NCBI GenBank assembly: GCA_016286165.1
Contig: JAEESE010000017.1
Location: 1 to 64,000 of the forward strand
Reading direction: 5' to 3'
Length of the DNA stretch: 64,000 bases
Source: Bacteroidaceae bacterium
Lineage (GTDB): Bacteria > Bacteroidota > Bacteroidia > Bacteroidales > Bacteroidaceae
Made by a program: the position numbers and the translations under genes. Below, in pieces: positions 28,041 through 36,680 of this stretch. How positions within the stretch are numbered: position 1 is the first letter of the stretch; the number at the start of each line of letters is the position of its first letter. The notes under the pieces are model-generated. The model worked only from the letters and a program-made list of their open reading frames with translations, searched no databases and was not told the DNA's origin.

Positions 28041-29369
28041 TTAGTCTATTTCCTCGTCAGCCTCGTAACCGCCCATCTCGCGGATGGCATTCTTCAGCAT
28101 GGTGTACTGCTGATAGAGGTGGTTGACGGCTTCCTCGCCCTGGGTGTAGTCGTGCATCGGGCTCTTGAGGAAGAATGAGAGGAAGCGCTGTGTGCCATAG
28201 CGTCCGGCACGGGCTGCCAAGTCTGAGAGCAGGCACAGGTCGAGGCAGAGCGGTGCTGCCAGGATACTGTCGCGGCAGAGGAAGTTGATCTTGATCTGCA
28301 TGGGATAGCCCATCCAACCGAAGATGTCGATATTGTCCCAACCTTCCTTATTGTCGTTGCGGGGAGGATAATAGTTGATACGCACTTTGTGGTAATACTG
28401 GGTATCCTCGTCATTGCCGTGGCCATAGAGGTCGGGCTGAATCTCAGGCTTAAGGATGGTCTCGAGTGTGGAAAGCTTCGACACTTCCTTTGTGCGGAAG
28501 TTAGCAGGCTCGTCGAGCACTAAGCCGTCGCGATTGCCGAGGATATTGGTTGAGAACCAACCGCTGAGGCCGAGGCAGCGTGTGCCGATGATGGGAGCGA
28601 AGCCGCTCTTGACCAGCGTCTGACCGGTCTTGAAGTCCTTACCTGCGATAGGCATCTTGGTCTTCTCGGCCAGTTCCCACATAGCGGGGAAGTCAACAGT
28701 GGTGTTAGGAGCACCCATGATGAAGGGAGCGCCCTCAACGAGAGCTGCATAAGCATAGCACATGGAAGGAGCGATGTGCTCGCGGTCGTCAGCCTTCATG
28801 GCAGCCTCGAGATCGGCGAGGTGGTAATGCACCTTCTCATCCACGGGAACATAGATCTCGGTGGAAGCGGCCCAAAGCACTACGATGCGGTCGCATCCTT
28901 TCTCTGCCTTGAACGAGCGGATGTCCTCACGAAGAGCTTCAACCATCTGCCAACGAGTGAGACCGACCTTTACGTTGTCGCCATCAAGACGCTTGGCATA
29001 GTTCTTGTCGAAGGCAGCCTTCATGGGTTTGATAGCTTCGAGTTCGTCGCGTACGGGCTCTATGTCCTTCTCCTTGAGTACCTCAGCGTAGATGGCAGCC
29101 TGATAGGCATTAGCGGGATATACGTCCCAGCAGCCGAATACGATGTCGTCGAGCTTAGCCAGCGACACGATCTCGTCGTACTTCAGATACTTCTTGTCAG
29201 CACCTTTTCCAATACGAATCTTGTCGTACTGAGTCATTGAACCGACGGGTTTAGCCAAACCCTTGCGAGTCATAAGCACACCAGTCATGAAGGTTGTGGC
29301 AACGGCGCCGTTGCCGACAACAAGAATGCCCAACTTACCTTCAGCGGGCTTCACTTTTGTTTGAGTCAT
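28041..29369 (-). CDS. myo-inositol-1-phosphate synthase
   Basis: A cytosolic NAD-dependent enzyme of 442 residues that turns glucose-6-phosphate into inositol-phosphate, the head-group precursor for inositol lipids. The Rossmann motif GILVVGNGAVATTF is near residue 14, and GFAPIIGTRCLGLSGWFSTN and the following NDG-type segment are family blocks. Length and blocks fit the bacterial MIPS of Bacteroidota. It has its own promoter (29406-29413) and terminator, and lies next to the PAP2 and CDP-alcohol transferase genes, matching the Bacteroides inositol-lipid cluster (BT_1522-BT_1526 as I recall it). Confidence 0.92.
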   Translation of the reverse strand: MTQTKVKPAEGKLGILVVGNGAVATTFMTGVLMTRKGLAKPVGSMTQYDKIRIGKGADKKYLKYDEIVSLAKLDDIVFGCWDVYPANAYQAAIYAEVLKEKDIEPVRDELEAIKPMKAAFDKNYAKRLDGDNVKVGLTRWQMVEALREDIRSFKAEKGCDRIVVLWAASTEIYVPVDEKVHYHLADLEAAMKADDREHIAPSMCYAYAALVEGAPFIMGAPNTTVDFPAMWELAEKTKMPIAGKDFKTGQTLVKSGFAPIIGTRCLGLSGWFSTNILGNRDGLVLDEPANFRTKEVSKLSTLETILKPEIQPDLYGHGNDEDTQYYHKVRINYYPPRNDNKEGWDNIDIFGWMGYPMQIKINFLCRDSILAAPLCLDLCLLSDLAARAGRYGTQRFLSFFLKSPMHDYTQGEEAVNHLYQQYTMLKNAIREMGGYEADEEID

Positions 29370-29405
29370 TGTGTTGATATAATGTATTTAGTTGTTATGC
29401 GGCTG

Positions 29406-29413
29406 CAAAGTTA
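29406..29413 (-). promoter_or_regulatory. -7 element TAACTTTG of the MIPS gene
   Basis: TAACTTTG read leftward, 37 bp before the start codon; a weak -33 match (TGTG) lies 20 bp further up. Confidence 0.65.
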
Positions 29414-29535
29414 CACATTAATTATTATTAGAACACATTTTTGTCAACATTTTCAATAGAAAAGTTGTATGCCCATAATCAAAAACACTTCTTTTTTGTC
29501 CGAAAAGTCTTAGCCTGATGTTTTATTCTACTTTC

Positions 29536-30390
29536 TTACAAATAAAAATGTGAAAACCAAGCAGCAAAACGTTGCCATAATCCTGTTCGTGCGAACCAAC
29601 ACTCGAAGAGCGTCAGCCCGATGATGGCAGTTGCTATACCCAGAAGGACGTCTATGGTATAGTGATGACCAGAGTAAACGGCTGTCCACCATATGCCTAT
29701 GCTGAAAATGGCGAGCACTATCGACCACACGGGCAGAGCCGAAACCTGCCTGCCCTGTTTCCTGTCCTGACGAGAAGCGTACAGGGAATAGAAGAACGCT
29801 ATCGGGCAATAGGCTGCATGCAGCGAAGGAACTGCAGCAAAGACATTGGAGTTGTTGACATATATGCTTCCGAATACCGGGAAACCCACCAAGGCATCGA
29901 AACGTCCGAGGCCGGCAGTGTCGCCACCTGTGTTGAAAATCGGTTCGAATCCAAACTTCTCCACATACCATGGTGGAGCTGCCGGATGAATATAATAACC
30001 GATGAAACCGATGATATTTACAAAAAGGAAGGCAGAAGCGAAACGGAAAGCCTGCTGCCGGCGCCCGCTGAAGAACAGGTAGAAACCGAATGCTACGGGC
30101 AAGGGCACCCAACATAAGTAGAAGATGCCTGCTATGAAGTCCGCCACTGCCGTGGCATGCAACGTGAACCACTCATTAGGCGTCAGCCGAGCAGCTCCGT
30201 CGCCAATGCCGAACCAAGCCTTCTCAGTGTCGTAGATACCTTGAATGTCGATGTCGCCGAACAGATAGTTCGGATAATAGCGCATGGAGTCATAGAGCAG
30301 CCCAAACAAGATGAAGGGCAACATCGCCATGACTAATTTACAGAAAACTAACGCAGCATTCCCAATATTCTTCATTCCTTTATTCTTCAT
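29536..30390 (-). CDS. AUR1-like PAP2 family membrane enzyme (candidate inositol phosphoceramide synthase)
   Basis: An integral membrane protein of 284 residues with about six helices. Motifs of the AUR1/PAP2_3 group are IHPAAPPWY near residue 138, PSLHAAY near 190 and YSGHHYTIDVL near 241; the two His and Asp are the catalytic triad. In Bacteroides the homologue next to MIPS moves phosphoinositol onto ceramide, and I infer the same here. The start is either 30390 or 30375; the five residues in between fall in a tandem repeat tract, so 30375 (MKNIGN) may be the real start. Confidence 0.83.
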   Translation of the reverse strand: MKNKGMKNIGNAALVFCKLVMAMLPFILFGLLYDSMRYYPNYLFGDIDIQGIYDTEKAWFGIGDGAARLTPNEWFTLHATAVADFIAGIFYLCWVPLPVAFGFYLFFSGRRQQAFRFASAFLFVNIIGFIGYYIHPAAPPWYVEKFGFEPIFNTGGDTAGLGRFDALVGFPVFGSIYVNNSNVFAAVPSLHAAYCPIAFFYSLYASRQDRKQGRQVSALPVWSIVLAIFSIGIWWTAVYSGHHYTIDVLLGIATAIIGLTLFECWFARTGLWQRFAAWFSHFYL

Positions 30391-30460
30391 TCTTCACTCT
30401 TCATCCTTCACTCTTCATCCTTCACTCTTCATCCTTCACTCTTCATTCTTCACTCTTCAT
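30367..30460 (-). repeat. purine-rich tandem tract upstream of the PAP2 gene
   Basis: On the coding (minus) strand this is a string of GATGAAGAGTGAAG-like 14-mers and shorter GAATGAAG variants. It fills the whole gap between the phosphatidyltransferase and PAP2 genes and overlaps the PAP2 start. Confidence 0.7.
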
Positions 30461-31124
30461 TGGTGAGTCTGTTCCTTCCGTCCATCTGCCCTCGTACATG
30501 CAGTATGCGGACTATGGCCGTGCCGTTTGCCAGAACAGCAATAAGGATCATAGGCACAACAGCGCACCAGATGGCATCGAAGCCTTGGACGCCGCTCGTG
30601 AGGCCGCAGAGCAGCAGCCCCAGGCTGGTAACCACCACGCGCTCAGGCCTCTGCATAAGACCTACCTTACATTCCTTGCCCAAGCCCTCGGCGCGGGCAC
30701 GGATATAGCTGACCATGATGCTGCCGATAAGCGCGAGGAAGGTCCAGAGGGCGAATACCAGATGCCCCGTGTGCATGAAATAATAGGCCAGGGCCGACAG
30801 CGTCGCCAGTTCGCAATAGCGGTCGAGCACTGAGTCATAGAATGCTCCGAACTCGCTTTCCAAATGGCCTGTACGAGCCATGTAACCATCCACCATGTCC
30901 ATGATGGAGAATGCAATGATAGCGAAGCCAGCCCAGCCCAAGAGGGTGAGGGAAGCCGTGTCGGCAGCTCTTACAATCAAATAAGCGGCCAACAAATTGC
31001 CCAGGAGGCCAAGTGTTGTAATCATGTTAGGCGTAACACCTATCTTGATCAATGCCCGCACGGCGGGGTCGATGATACGATAGACTCCATGCTGGATTCC
31101 ATCGCGAAATTCTTTGAATGACAT
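30450..31124 (-). CDS. CDP-alcohol phosphatidyltransferase (candidate phosphatidylinositol-phosphate synthase)
   Basis: A membrane enzyme of 224 residues with about six helices. The complete CDP-alcohol transferase signature is present near residue 75: DMVDGYMAR, eight residues, then GAFYDSVLD. Given MIPS, PAP2 and PgpA neighbours, the likely reaction is CDP-diacylglycerol plus inositol-phosphate to phosphatidylinositol-phosphate. A different head group cannot be excluded from sequence alone. A purine-rich tract (31128-31160) lies directly upstream of the start. Confidence 0.85.
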   Translation of the reverse strand: MSFKEFRDGIQHGVYRIIDPAVRALIKIGVTPNMITTLGLLGNLLAAYLIVRAADTASLTLLGWAGFAIIAFSIMDMVDGYMARTGHLESEFGAFYDSVLDRYCELATLSALAYYFMHTGHLVFALWTFLALIGSIMVSYIRARAEGLGKECKVGLMQRPERVVVTSLGLLLCGLTSGVQGFDAIWCAVVPMILIAVLANGTAIVRILHVRGQMDGRNRLTNEE

Positions 31125-31127
31125 ATT

Positions 31128-31160
31128 ATATTCTTTAATCCTTAATCTTTAATCCCTAAG
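31128..31160 (-). repeat. short purine-rich tract upstream of the CDP-alcohol transferase
   Basis: Coding-strand GGGATTAAAGATTAAGGATTAAAG-type heptads (three to four copies, broken here into GGATTAA units) between the LRR stop and the start codon. Confidence 0.55.
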
Positions 31161-31161
31161 C

Positions 31162-32469
31162 CTATTTCACCAGCACTTTCTTGCCGTTGATGATGTTCAA
31201 GCCTCTTACAGGCCTTCTCACTCGTGAGCCGCCCATCGTATATACGGTTGCATCTCCTGCATGCATGTCGCTCATATCATGGATTCCTGTCTGCTCGTCG
31301 GTCATCTCGTTGATGATGAAGAACGGCGCGAAGTTCGACTGCGAAGCGTAAGCAGACTTAGTGCCCTTGGGCACATAAAGCGTTGCGTTGTCGTAGGTCT
31401 GATCGGTGAACTTGCACTCTATAGGCGCAGGGTTGCTGGCATACGAATATATATCCGTCACGTGATTGCCGAAGTACCAGTTTGTGCCAGCCGAGAACGA
31501 GGCACCGAACACGAGTTTTTTCAGGGCCAGCATATTCCGTCCGCAAGGGAGATAGCTTTGTGAACTCTCTATGGGACGACCCAGATACATCTCTTCGAAG
31601 GCTGAATGGTCCATGCCCAACAGTTTCAGGGGCACCTTAGTGTCTTCAAACACCAATGACGTGCACCTATAGTCCAACGAATTCACGCCGCCCAGCTGCT
31701 CTACGCTGGCAGGGATGAAGAATTCCTTCAGGTTAGGACACTCGCTGAAAGCATCCGTGTCGATGTGCTTCACCGTCTTAGGCAGGAACCTCATGCTCTC
31801 AAGGCCTGTTTCCGCAAAGGCCTCTTCACCTATGTATTCGAGCACACCGTCGGCAGGGCAGATCACCTCTTTCAACGATTCACATTCATTGAAAGCCCCT
31901 GCGTATATGGCTTGTATGTTTTTTCCTAGAACGATTTTTTTCAACGATGTGCAGCCTTTGAAGAAGTCTGTCACCGTCTCGGGATATCCTATCATAGTCC
32001 ATTCGTCGGGGAAGACTATCTCCTTGAGGCTTTGCATATAGGCAAAGGCACAGTCCAGCACCAGAACCTCGTTGTGAGGCAGTTTGAGTTCGGTTACGTT
32101 GCGGCAGTTGTAAAATGCCTCATTACCGATTCCCCATACTGAATCCGGCAGCTTAATGGACGTCAGTTTCGTGCACGAAGCAAAGGCGTTATCGTCGATT
32201 AGTTGAATAGACTCTGGCAACGAGATGGATGTTATCGGGCACCCTTCGAAAGCCTCCTCGTCAATGCCTAAGACATCAAATTCATATTCACCGATGACAA
32301 TCGTTTCGGGTATCACGATATCGCCGGAATACTTGTTGGGATAGTCCAATTTCACAACGAGAGCATACATCTCTTCGCGATTCAGCTCATAGTTGATGCC
32401 GTCAACGATGCGCGCAGCATGCACGCTCATGACCGTCAAGCACAAAAATAAGAGTACAATTTTTTTCAT
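31162..32469 (-). CDS. BspA-like leucine-rich-repeat surface protein
   Basis: A secreted protein of 435 residues with signal peptide MKKIVLLFLCLTVMSVHA. From about residue 60 to 300 it contains repeated LRR_5 units such as FEGCPITSISLPESI, FASCTKLTSIKLPDSV and FSECPNLKEFFIPASV, the Treponema/BspA type. The end is a tail VYTMGGSRV...GLNIINGKKVLVK, matching other secreted proteins here. Such proteins often bind host or bacterial surfaces. Its position inside the inositol-lipid cluster may be coincidental. Confidence 0.85.
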   Translation of the reverse strand: MKKIVLLFLCLTVMSVHAARIVDGINYELNREEMYALVVKLDYPNKYSGDIVIPETIVIGEYEFDVLGIDEEAFEGCPITSISLPESIQLIDDNAFASCTKLTSIKLPDSVWGIGNEAFYNCRNVTELKLPHNEVLVLDCAFAYMQSLKEIVFPDEWTMIGYPETVTDFFKGCTSLKKIVLGKNIQAIYAGAFNECESLKEVICPADGVLEYIGEEAFAETGLESMRFLPKTVKHIDTDAFSECPNLKEFFIPASVEQLGGVNSLDYRCTSLVFEDTKVPLKLLGMDHSAFEEMYLGRPIESSQSYLPCGRNMLALKKLVFGASFSAGTNWYFGNHVTDIYSYASNPAPIECKFTDQTYDNATLYVPKGTKSAYASQSNFAPFFIINEMTDEQTGIHDMSDMHAGDATVYTMGGSRVRRPVRGLNIINGKKVLVK

Positions 32470-32521
32470 AATATGTTGTTTAACTTACAATTAGCCCAAT
32501 CCCAGCGGCCTCTCCCCGAGT

Positions 32522-32562
32522 GAAACTTTTATTCTTAATTCTTCATTCTTCATTCTTCATCC
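32522..32562 (-). repeat. purine-rich tandem tract upstream of the LRR gene
   Basis: Coding-strand GATGAAGAATGAAGAATGAAG repeats, here 9-mers, lying 50-90 bp before the LRR start and just after the GtrA stop. Confidence 0.55.
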
Positions 32563-32575
32563 AGCGGCCGCTCCC

Positions 32576-32995
32576 TTATATCCTATACACCCACCTCTTC
32601 TGCAAGTTGAAGTTCCAGAAGATGGCGACGAGGATAGAGACGATGATGCGCAAGGTCATGAACAGCGTAAGCGAAACGCTGGCGTTGCTCGACAGCAATG
32701 CTACCGCCAGCTTCACGCCCCAGGCATTCAGCAAGATGCTTCCCACCCATACCACCACATAGCGGATGGCTACGCCGCGGCGGGTTCGCTCGGTGCCACG
32801 AAACGTCCATTCGTAGTTGGTGATGCAGTTCACCACACCGCCGCAGATAGCGCCCACCACCGTGCTCCAGAAGGGCGAGAACCCCGCGAGGCGAAACAGC
32901 AATGCCGCCACGGTAAGGTCCACAGCCGATGCGCCCAGCGATGAGAACTGGGCTTTCAGGAACTGCTGTTGTGTTGCACGCGACGGTTTCTTCAT
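32576..32995 (-). CDS. GtrA family membrane protein
   Basis: A 139-residue membrane protein with four predicted helices and the GtrA look (FSSLGASAVDLTVAALL, GGVVNCITNYEWTF, FWNFNLQKRWVY). GtrA-type proteins are thought to help move lipid-linked sugars or head groups across the membrane. It is 14 bp from the PgpA-type gene, so both are probably translated from one mRNA. Its presence fits an envelope-lipid role for the cluster. Confidence 0.85.
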   Translation of the reverse strand: MKKPSRATQQQFLKAQFSSLGASAVDLTVAALLFRLAGFSPFWSTVVGAICGGVVNCITNYEWTFRGTERTRRGVAIRYVVVWVGSILLNAWGVKLAVALLSSNASVSLTLFMTLRIIVSILVAIFWNFNLQKRWVYRI

Positions 32996-33009
32996 ATCAC
33001 GAGCGAGGG

Positions 33010-33510
33010 TTAGCTAATGTTCATGACAAATGCTATTATCAACATGACGGCAGCGCCATAGATGCCCGCCAGGATATCGTCGGCCATAACGCCCCAGCCG
33101 CCGGGCAGTTTCTCCATGCTCCGCACGCCCAAGGGCTTCACTATGTCAAAGAAGCGGAAGAGCACGAAAGCACCTAATATCCACCACCACGCGGGAGTGT
33201 TCAGAACATCCAAGATATATGGAGCGGGCACTGCCAGCAGGCATATCCATACGCCCACTACCTCGTCAATGACCACCCGGCTCGGATCTGGTCCCCATTC
33301 CCGTTCCAATCGGTTTATGCTGGGCACGGAAATCAATGTCACCACGACCACAGCCGCCAAAGTCACGAAGAAAAGGGTTTGCCACGCCAGCACCAGACTG
33401 GCCAGCCACCACACGAGCACGCCTACCGCAGCCCCCATGGTGCCGGGGCCCCACGGCCAGTAGCCTGCGCCGCATGCCGTTCCCAATGCCTTATCGAATA
33501 TATTCTTCAT
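33010..33510 (-). CDS. PgpA-type lipid phosphatase (candidate phosphatidylinositol-phosphate phosphatase)
   Basis: A membrane enzyme of 166 residues. PgpA features: GTACGAGYWPWGPGTMGA near residue 10, DPSRVVIDEVVGVW near 77 and FRFFDIVKPLG near 120, plus DDILAGIYGA near the end. PgpA normally dephosphorylates phosphatidylglycerophosphate. In the Bacteroides inositol-lipid cluster the equivalent gene dephosphorylates phosphatidylinositol-phosphate, which I infer here from context. A long purine-rich tract precedes the start. Confidence 0.85.
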   Translation of the reverse strand: MKNIFDKALGTACGAGYWPWGPGTMGAAVGVLVWWLASLVLAWQTLFFVTLAAVVVVTLISVPSINRLEREWGPDPSRVVIDEVVGVWICLLAVPAPYILDVLNTPAWWWILGAFVLFRFFDIVKPLGVRSMEKLPGGWGVMADDILAGIYGAAVMLIIAFVMNIS

Positions 33511-33519
33511 ATTTCGTTC

Positions 33520-33619
33520 CTTCTTATTCTCTAAATCTCTTATTTTCTAAATCTCTTATTTTCTTATTTTCTTATTCTCTCAATCTCTTATTTTCTTATT
33601 CTCTCAATCTCTTATTCTC
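33520..33619 (-). repeat. purine-rich tandem tract upstream of the PgpA-type gene
   Basis: On the coding strand, about 95 bp of GAGAATAAGAGATT and GAAAATAAG units fills the gap between the lipoprotein stop and the start codon at 33510. There is almost no C on that strand. Confidence 0.7.
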
Positions 33620-34112
33620 AAAACTTCCTGAACGTCAGCACCGTATCCTCACGTTCCAGCACCAGGCTGTTGCCGTTGAGTTGCCTGACATGATAGGTGA
33701 TATCCGTTGAGTGAATGCCCCAGGCATCCATAATCCCCTGGTTCATCTCGCGCGGCGTTATCCACTCATCATTGTCGCCAGCCGCCGTCTGACGTGAGGT
33801 ATGCACGAAATCAAAGAAACGGATGCTATCGGCACGATGAGTGAAATGAGCATAATAGCTCCGTTGGCCCGCCTGGAACCACTGCGTCAGCTGCAGCTGG
33901 AAACAGAGGTATGTCTGGTCGGCCTTGGTGGCACGTATGTCGTTGCGCGTCGTTATGCTCATCAGCTGCCACTGCCCGTCGAGCGGTCCGTTGGCAGGCG
34001 TCTTGTCGCAGGCGAGGAAAATGAAAACGGGGAATAGTATGACCGTTGCCACGAGGCATGCCACTACGGGCACCCTCATGCATAATCGTTTATGGTTCAG
34101 CGCTGTCTTCAT
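33618..34112 (-). CDS. lipocalin-like putative lipoprotein
   Basis: A 164-residue lipoprotein with a long positively charged N terminus and lipobox VFIFLAC near residue 34. The mature part (GQWQLMSITTR, YLCFQLQLTQWFQ, YHVRQLNGNSLVLERED) looks like the short lipocalin-like/DUF4488 proteins of Bacteroidota, but the assignment is by appearance only. The start at the ATG (34112) was preferred over the TTG at 34118. It ends about 100 bp before the PgpA-type gene, and its start is 13 bp from the Wzi-like stop. Confidence 0.65.
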   Translation of the reverse strand: MKTALNHKRLCMRVPVVACLVATVILFPVFIFLACDKTPANGPLDGQWQLMSITTRNDIRATKADQTYLCFQLQLTQWFQAGQRSYYAHFTHRADSIRFFDFVHTSRQTAAGDNDEWITPREMNQGIMDAWGIHSTDITYHVRQLNGNSLVLEREDTVLTFRKF

Positions 34113-34124
34113 TTTCAATTTGTC

Positions 34125-35636
34125 TTATTGCTTCAGGCGCAGGCTCTTCCTCACCGTGAGCTGACCGCCGAAGCTGTTGCCTAAGACCTTTCCGTGGTCG
34201 AGGCCTACGGCAAGGGCTGCCTGCCAACCGCTTGCCCAGCGTGGAGTATAGGTTGACTCCGCCATGGCGTAGGTCTGGCGCAGACGGTCACGCAACGGCA
34301 CGTTATACGTACCCCAGTTGCGGGTGAATGTAAGCATTGCACGCCAGTGCCATTCCTCCGACGGGTCGCCGGTCAGCGCCACATGCCAGGCCTTCAGTCG
34401 GTTGTTGTAGAACCTTATAGAGCCCTCATGCCCGAAAGCCTCGTTGTACATCGGCGACGTCAGCAGCGGATTGCCCAGTGTGAGGCCGTAATGTTGCCAC
34501 CCGGCATAGAGCAGGTGGTTATAGTAGTTGTCGCGCCCGTTCATCTTATCGTAGATATTGGGCGTACGGTCGTGGTACACAGCTCCGCTCTGGTTCGTCG
34601 TCGTGAGGAATTCCAGAGCCACTTTCGTGACGAAAGGATTCTGCGGCAACTGTGCATCGCCGCCGATAAGCATATCACGTATGCCGTACTGAACGGTAAG
34701 CATCGACTGGTCCTCGAAGAAACGTTCGAAATAAGCACGCGCCTGCCAGCGCTCGCCGTGGTACTTCAGCGCCATCACGTAGCTGCCAAGGGTATTGCCC
34801 GAGGTATTGGGCTGCAGGCCGTCGGTGCGGTCGCTGCCCTGGCAGGTGAGGGCGTTCCAGAAGGCCCGCAGGCCGTGTGGGTGGTGGAAAGTGGTCGGCT
34901 CCGTGAATCCGCGGCCTTGACCGTTGTACGTCGAGCCTCCGAACTGAGTCGCCATCTGCAAGCCGAACTCGTAGGTCAGCGGCAGCACATCCACACGCCC
35001 GAAGCGCCAGAAGAGAGCCTTCTCGTGATAGAGCACGTTATGGGTGTAGCGCTCCAGGCCCGTGTGCCAAGCCTGCTGCCAGCGGCCGTCGGTAGTGAAA
35101 CCGAAGCTGCCGTGCAGTTTCCATTGCCACCAGCCGCGCGTGCCGGGAATGCCGAACCAATCCACGTCGAGGCGTGCCTGCGGGATAGGACGCGCATTGG
35201 CACCCAGGCTGAGGCCTCCACTCGTCAGCTCCACATCACGCGCTTCTATGGGCTGCTGCTTGGCTCCGAGCGTGATGCCCAGTTTGCGGTAGCGCCCTTC
35301 AACATAGGCCTGTTCCAGCACGAAGGAACGCGCGTGCCCGAAAGCCACTGCCACATCCAAGCCGTAACCCAAGCCCCATTTGCGGGCGTCGTCATTCCCG
35401 ATAGGCCTCTCCACGCGCGCACGTTCATAATTGCTATACGGCTCCACGCTGCCCAGACCATAGCGGTTCGACGTCAGCCACAACGGCGCAAAGGTGCCCG
35501 ACGCTGCCGTCGCCGAGGTCTCGAGCATCAGCTCCGTCTCGGCTGCCAGGTCACGCACCGCCATGCTGTCCACGCCCTCTGCCCAAGCACCGGCATGGCA
35601 CAAGAGGGCGAGCATTAACGCCTTAAGAGGTTTCAT
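34125..35636 (-). CDS. Wzi-like capsule-assembly outer-membrane barrel
   Basis: A 503-residue outer-membrane protein with signal peptide MKPLKALMLALLCHAGAWA. It resembles the Bacteroidota Wzi-like family: FAPLWLTSNRYGLGS near residue 49, a run of amphipathic beta strands, GLTLGNPLLTSP near 385 and a C-terminal strand. The family holds capsule or exopolysaccharide at the cell surface. Its promoter element (35645-35652) leaves only a few bases of leader. It is the first gene of a leftward run into the lipid genes. Confidence 0.8.
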   Translation of the reverse strand: MKPLKALMLALLCHAGAWAEGVDSMAVRDLAAETELMLETSATAASGTFAPLWLTSNRYGLGSVEPYSNYERARVERPIGNDDARKWGLGYGLDVAVAFGHARSFVLEQAYVEGRYRKLGITLGAKQQPIEARDVELTSGGLSLGANARPIPQARLDVDWFGIPGTRGWWQWKLHGSFGFTTDGRWQQAWHTGLERYTHNVLYHEKALFWRFGRVDVLPLTYEFGLQMATQFGGSTYNGQGRGFTEPTTFHHPHGLRAFWNALTCQGSDRTDGLQPNTSGNTLGSYVMALKYHGERWQARAYFERFFEDQSMLTVQYGIRDMLIGGDAQLPQNPFVTKVALEFLTTTNQSGAVYHDRTPNIYDKMNGRDNYYNHLLYAGWQHYGLTLGNPLLTSPMYNEAFGHEGSIRFYNNRLKAWHVALTGDPSEEWHWRAMLTFTRNWGTYNVPLRDRLRQTYAMAESTYTPRWASGWQAALAVGLDHGKVLGNSFGGQLTVRKSLRLKQ

Positions 35637-35644
35637 CTTGGCGA

Positions 35645-35652
35645 CAAAGGTA
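35645..35652 (-). promoter_or_regulatory. -7 element TACCTTTG of the Wzi-like gene
   Basis: TACCTTTG read leftward ends 9 bp before the start codon, which implies a nearly leaderless mRNA if this is the only promoter. Confidence 0.55.
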
Positions 35653-35796
35653 CAAAAAGATTAGAGATTAGAATTAGAGAATGAAGAAAAATCAAGGAAA
35701 ACGAGAAAAATAGAGGAGAAAACGGGTGATTTCAGTTAAAAAACCAAAAAAACGAAAAAAAACTTCCTTCTCTAATCTCTAATCCCCAATCTTTAT

Positions 35797-35804
35797 TACA
35801 TTTG
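35797..35804 (+). promoter_or_regulatory. -7 element TACATTTG of the Ala-rich lipoprotein gene
   Basis: TACATTTG lies 58 bp before the start codon. The preceding 130 bp are AT- and purine-rich with TCTCTAATC repeats. Confidence 0.6.
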
Positions 35805-35862
35805 CCCCGCCGTACGACATGAATCGTACTATTAAGAACGAACTTTAAAACAAAAAGCAAAA

Positions 35863-36564
35863 ATGAAGAAACTATTCACTATGGCAATGGCTGTAGCAGC
35901 CATTAGCCTCGCCTCTTGCGGAGGCCAGACAACAACAACCGCCGAACCCGACTCCCTCAGCTGCGCGCAGGACTCATGCGTTGAGAAGTGCGCCAAGGGA
36001 CAGGCCAACGAGGTAGTAGCCCTGCTGGGCGAACAACTCAAGAGTGCCGACCCCGAGCAGATCAAGAGCATTGCCAACACCATCGCCGAGAAGGTGGCAC
36101 AGTTCCTGGCCAAGGGCGATACCGAGTCCGCTGAGACCTACACAGCCCTCATCTCCAACTTTATCGCCGACAATGCCGCCAAGCTGAAGGAAATCGGTGC
36201 CTCAGAGACCATTCAGTCTGCCCTCAGTCAGGTTGAAGGTCTGCCCTCCGACATCATCCAGACAGCTACCGAGGCCGTGACCGGTGTCAAGAGCGCAGCC
36301 CTCACATCAGCCATCAGCGCCATCGCCAAGGGCGAGAGCGTAATGGAAGCCGTCAAGGCAGCCGCTGAAGAGGTAGCCGCCGAGGGTACCGAGATGGCCA
36401 ACGATGCCAAGGCTGCTGCCGAGGCTGCCCCCGAGGCTGTCAAGGAAGCCGCTAAAGCCAAGGTCGAGGAACAGACCGAAGCCGTTAAGAAGCAGGCCAC
36501 CGATGCCGCCAACAAGGCCATCGACGATGCTGCAGCAGCAGCCAAGAAAAAGCTCGGACTATAA
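35863..36564 (+). CDS. Ala/Glu/Lys-rich helical lipoprotein
   Basis: A 233-residue lipoprotein with lipobox SLASC near residue 19 and GG after it. A short Cys-containing segment (SCAQDSCVEKC) follows, then a long region that is almost all Ala, Glu, Lys, Thr and Val, with apolipoprotein-like amphipathic helices (about 100-230). I do not recognise a family. The Lys-rich end (AAKKKLGL) resembles histone-like tails, but the lipobox places it in the envelope. It is a monocistronic unit with promoter and terminator. Confidence 0.7.
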   Translation: MKKLFTMAMAVAAISLASCGGQTTTTAEPDSLSCAQDSCVEKCAKGQANEVVALLGEQLKSADPEQIKSIANTIAEKVAQFLAKGDTESAETYTALISNFIADNAAKLKEIGASETIQSALSQVEGLPSDIIQTATEAVTGVKSAALTSAISAIAKGESVMEAVKAAAEEVAAEGTEMANDAKAAAEAAPEAVKEAAKAKVEEQTEAVKKQATDAANKAIDDAAAAAKKKLGL

Positions 36565-36611
36565 ACCAACAAGAAGCTGGCCCATAAGCCAACTTCCTTA
36601 TCGCAACACCT

Positions 36612-36680
36612 AAGCCCCACCGCCCTCAGGCTTCTCTTTTCAGAGCGTTGCCCCTTAGGCGGAGGGGCTTTTCTTTTTAG
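36612..36680 (+). terminator. terminator of the Ala-rich lipoprotein gene
   Basis: AAGCCCCACCGCC pairs with GGCGGAGGGGCTT across a long loop (mismatched at one point), followed by TTCTTTTT. Confidence 0.75.

Noticed and set aside
34347-35618. A 423-codon rightward ORF opposite the Wzi-like gene
   Set aside because: It is antisense to a gene with a signal peptide, barrel strands and promoter. Its residues show no domain and it has no promoter; GC-rich codons keep the reverse frame open.
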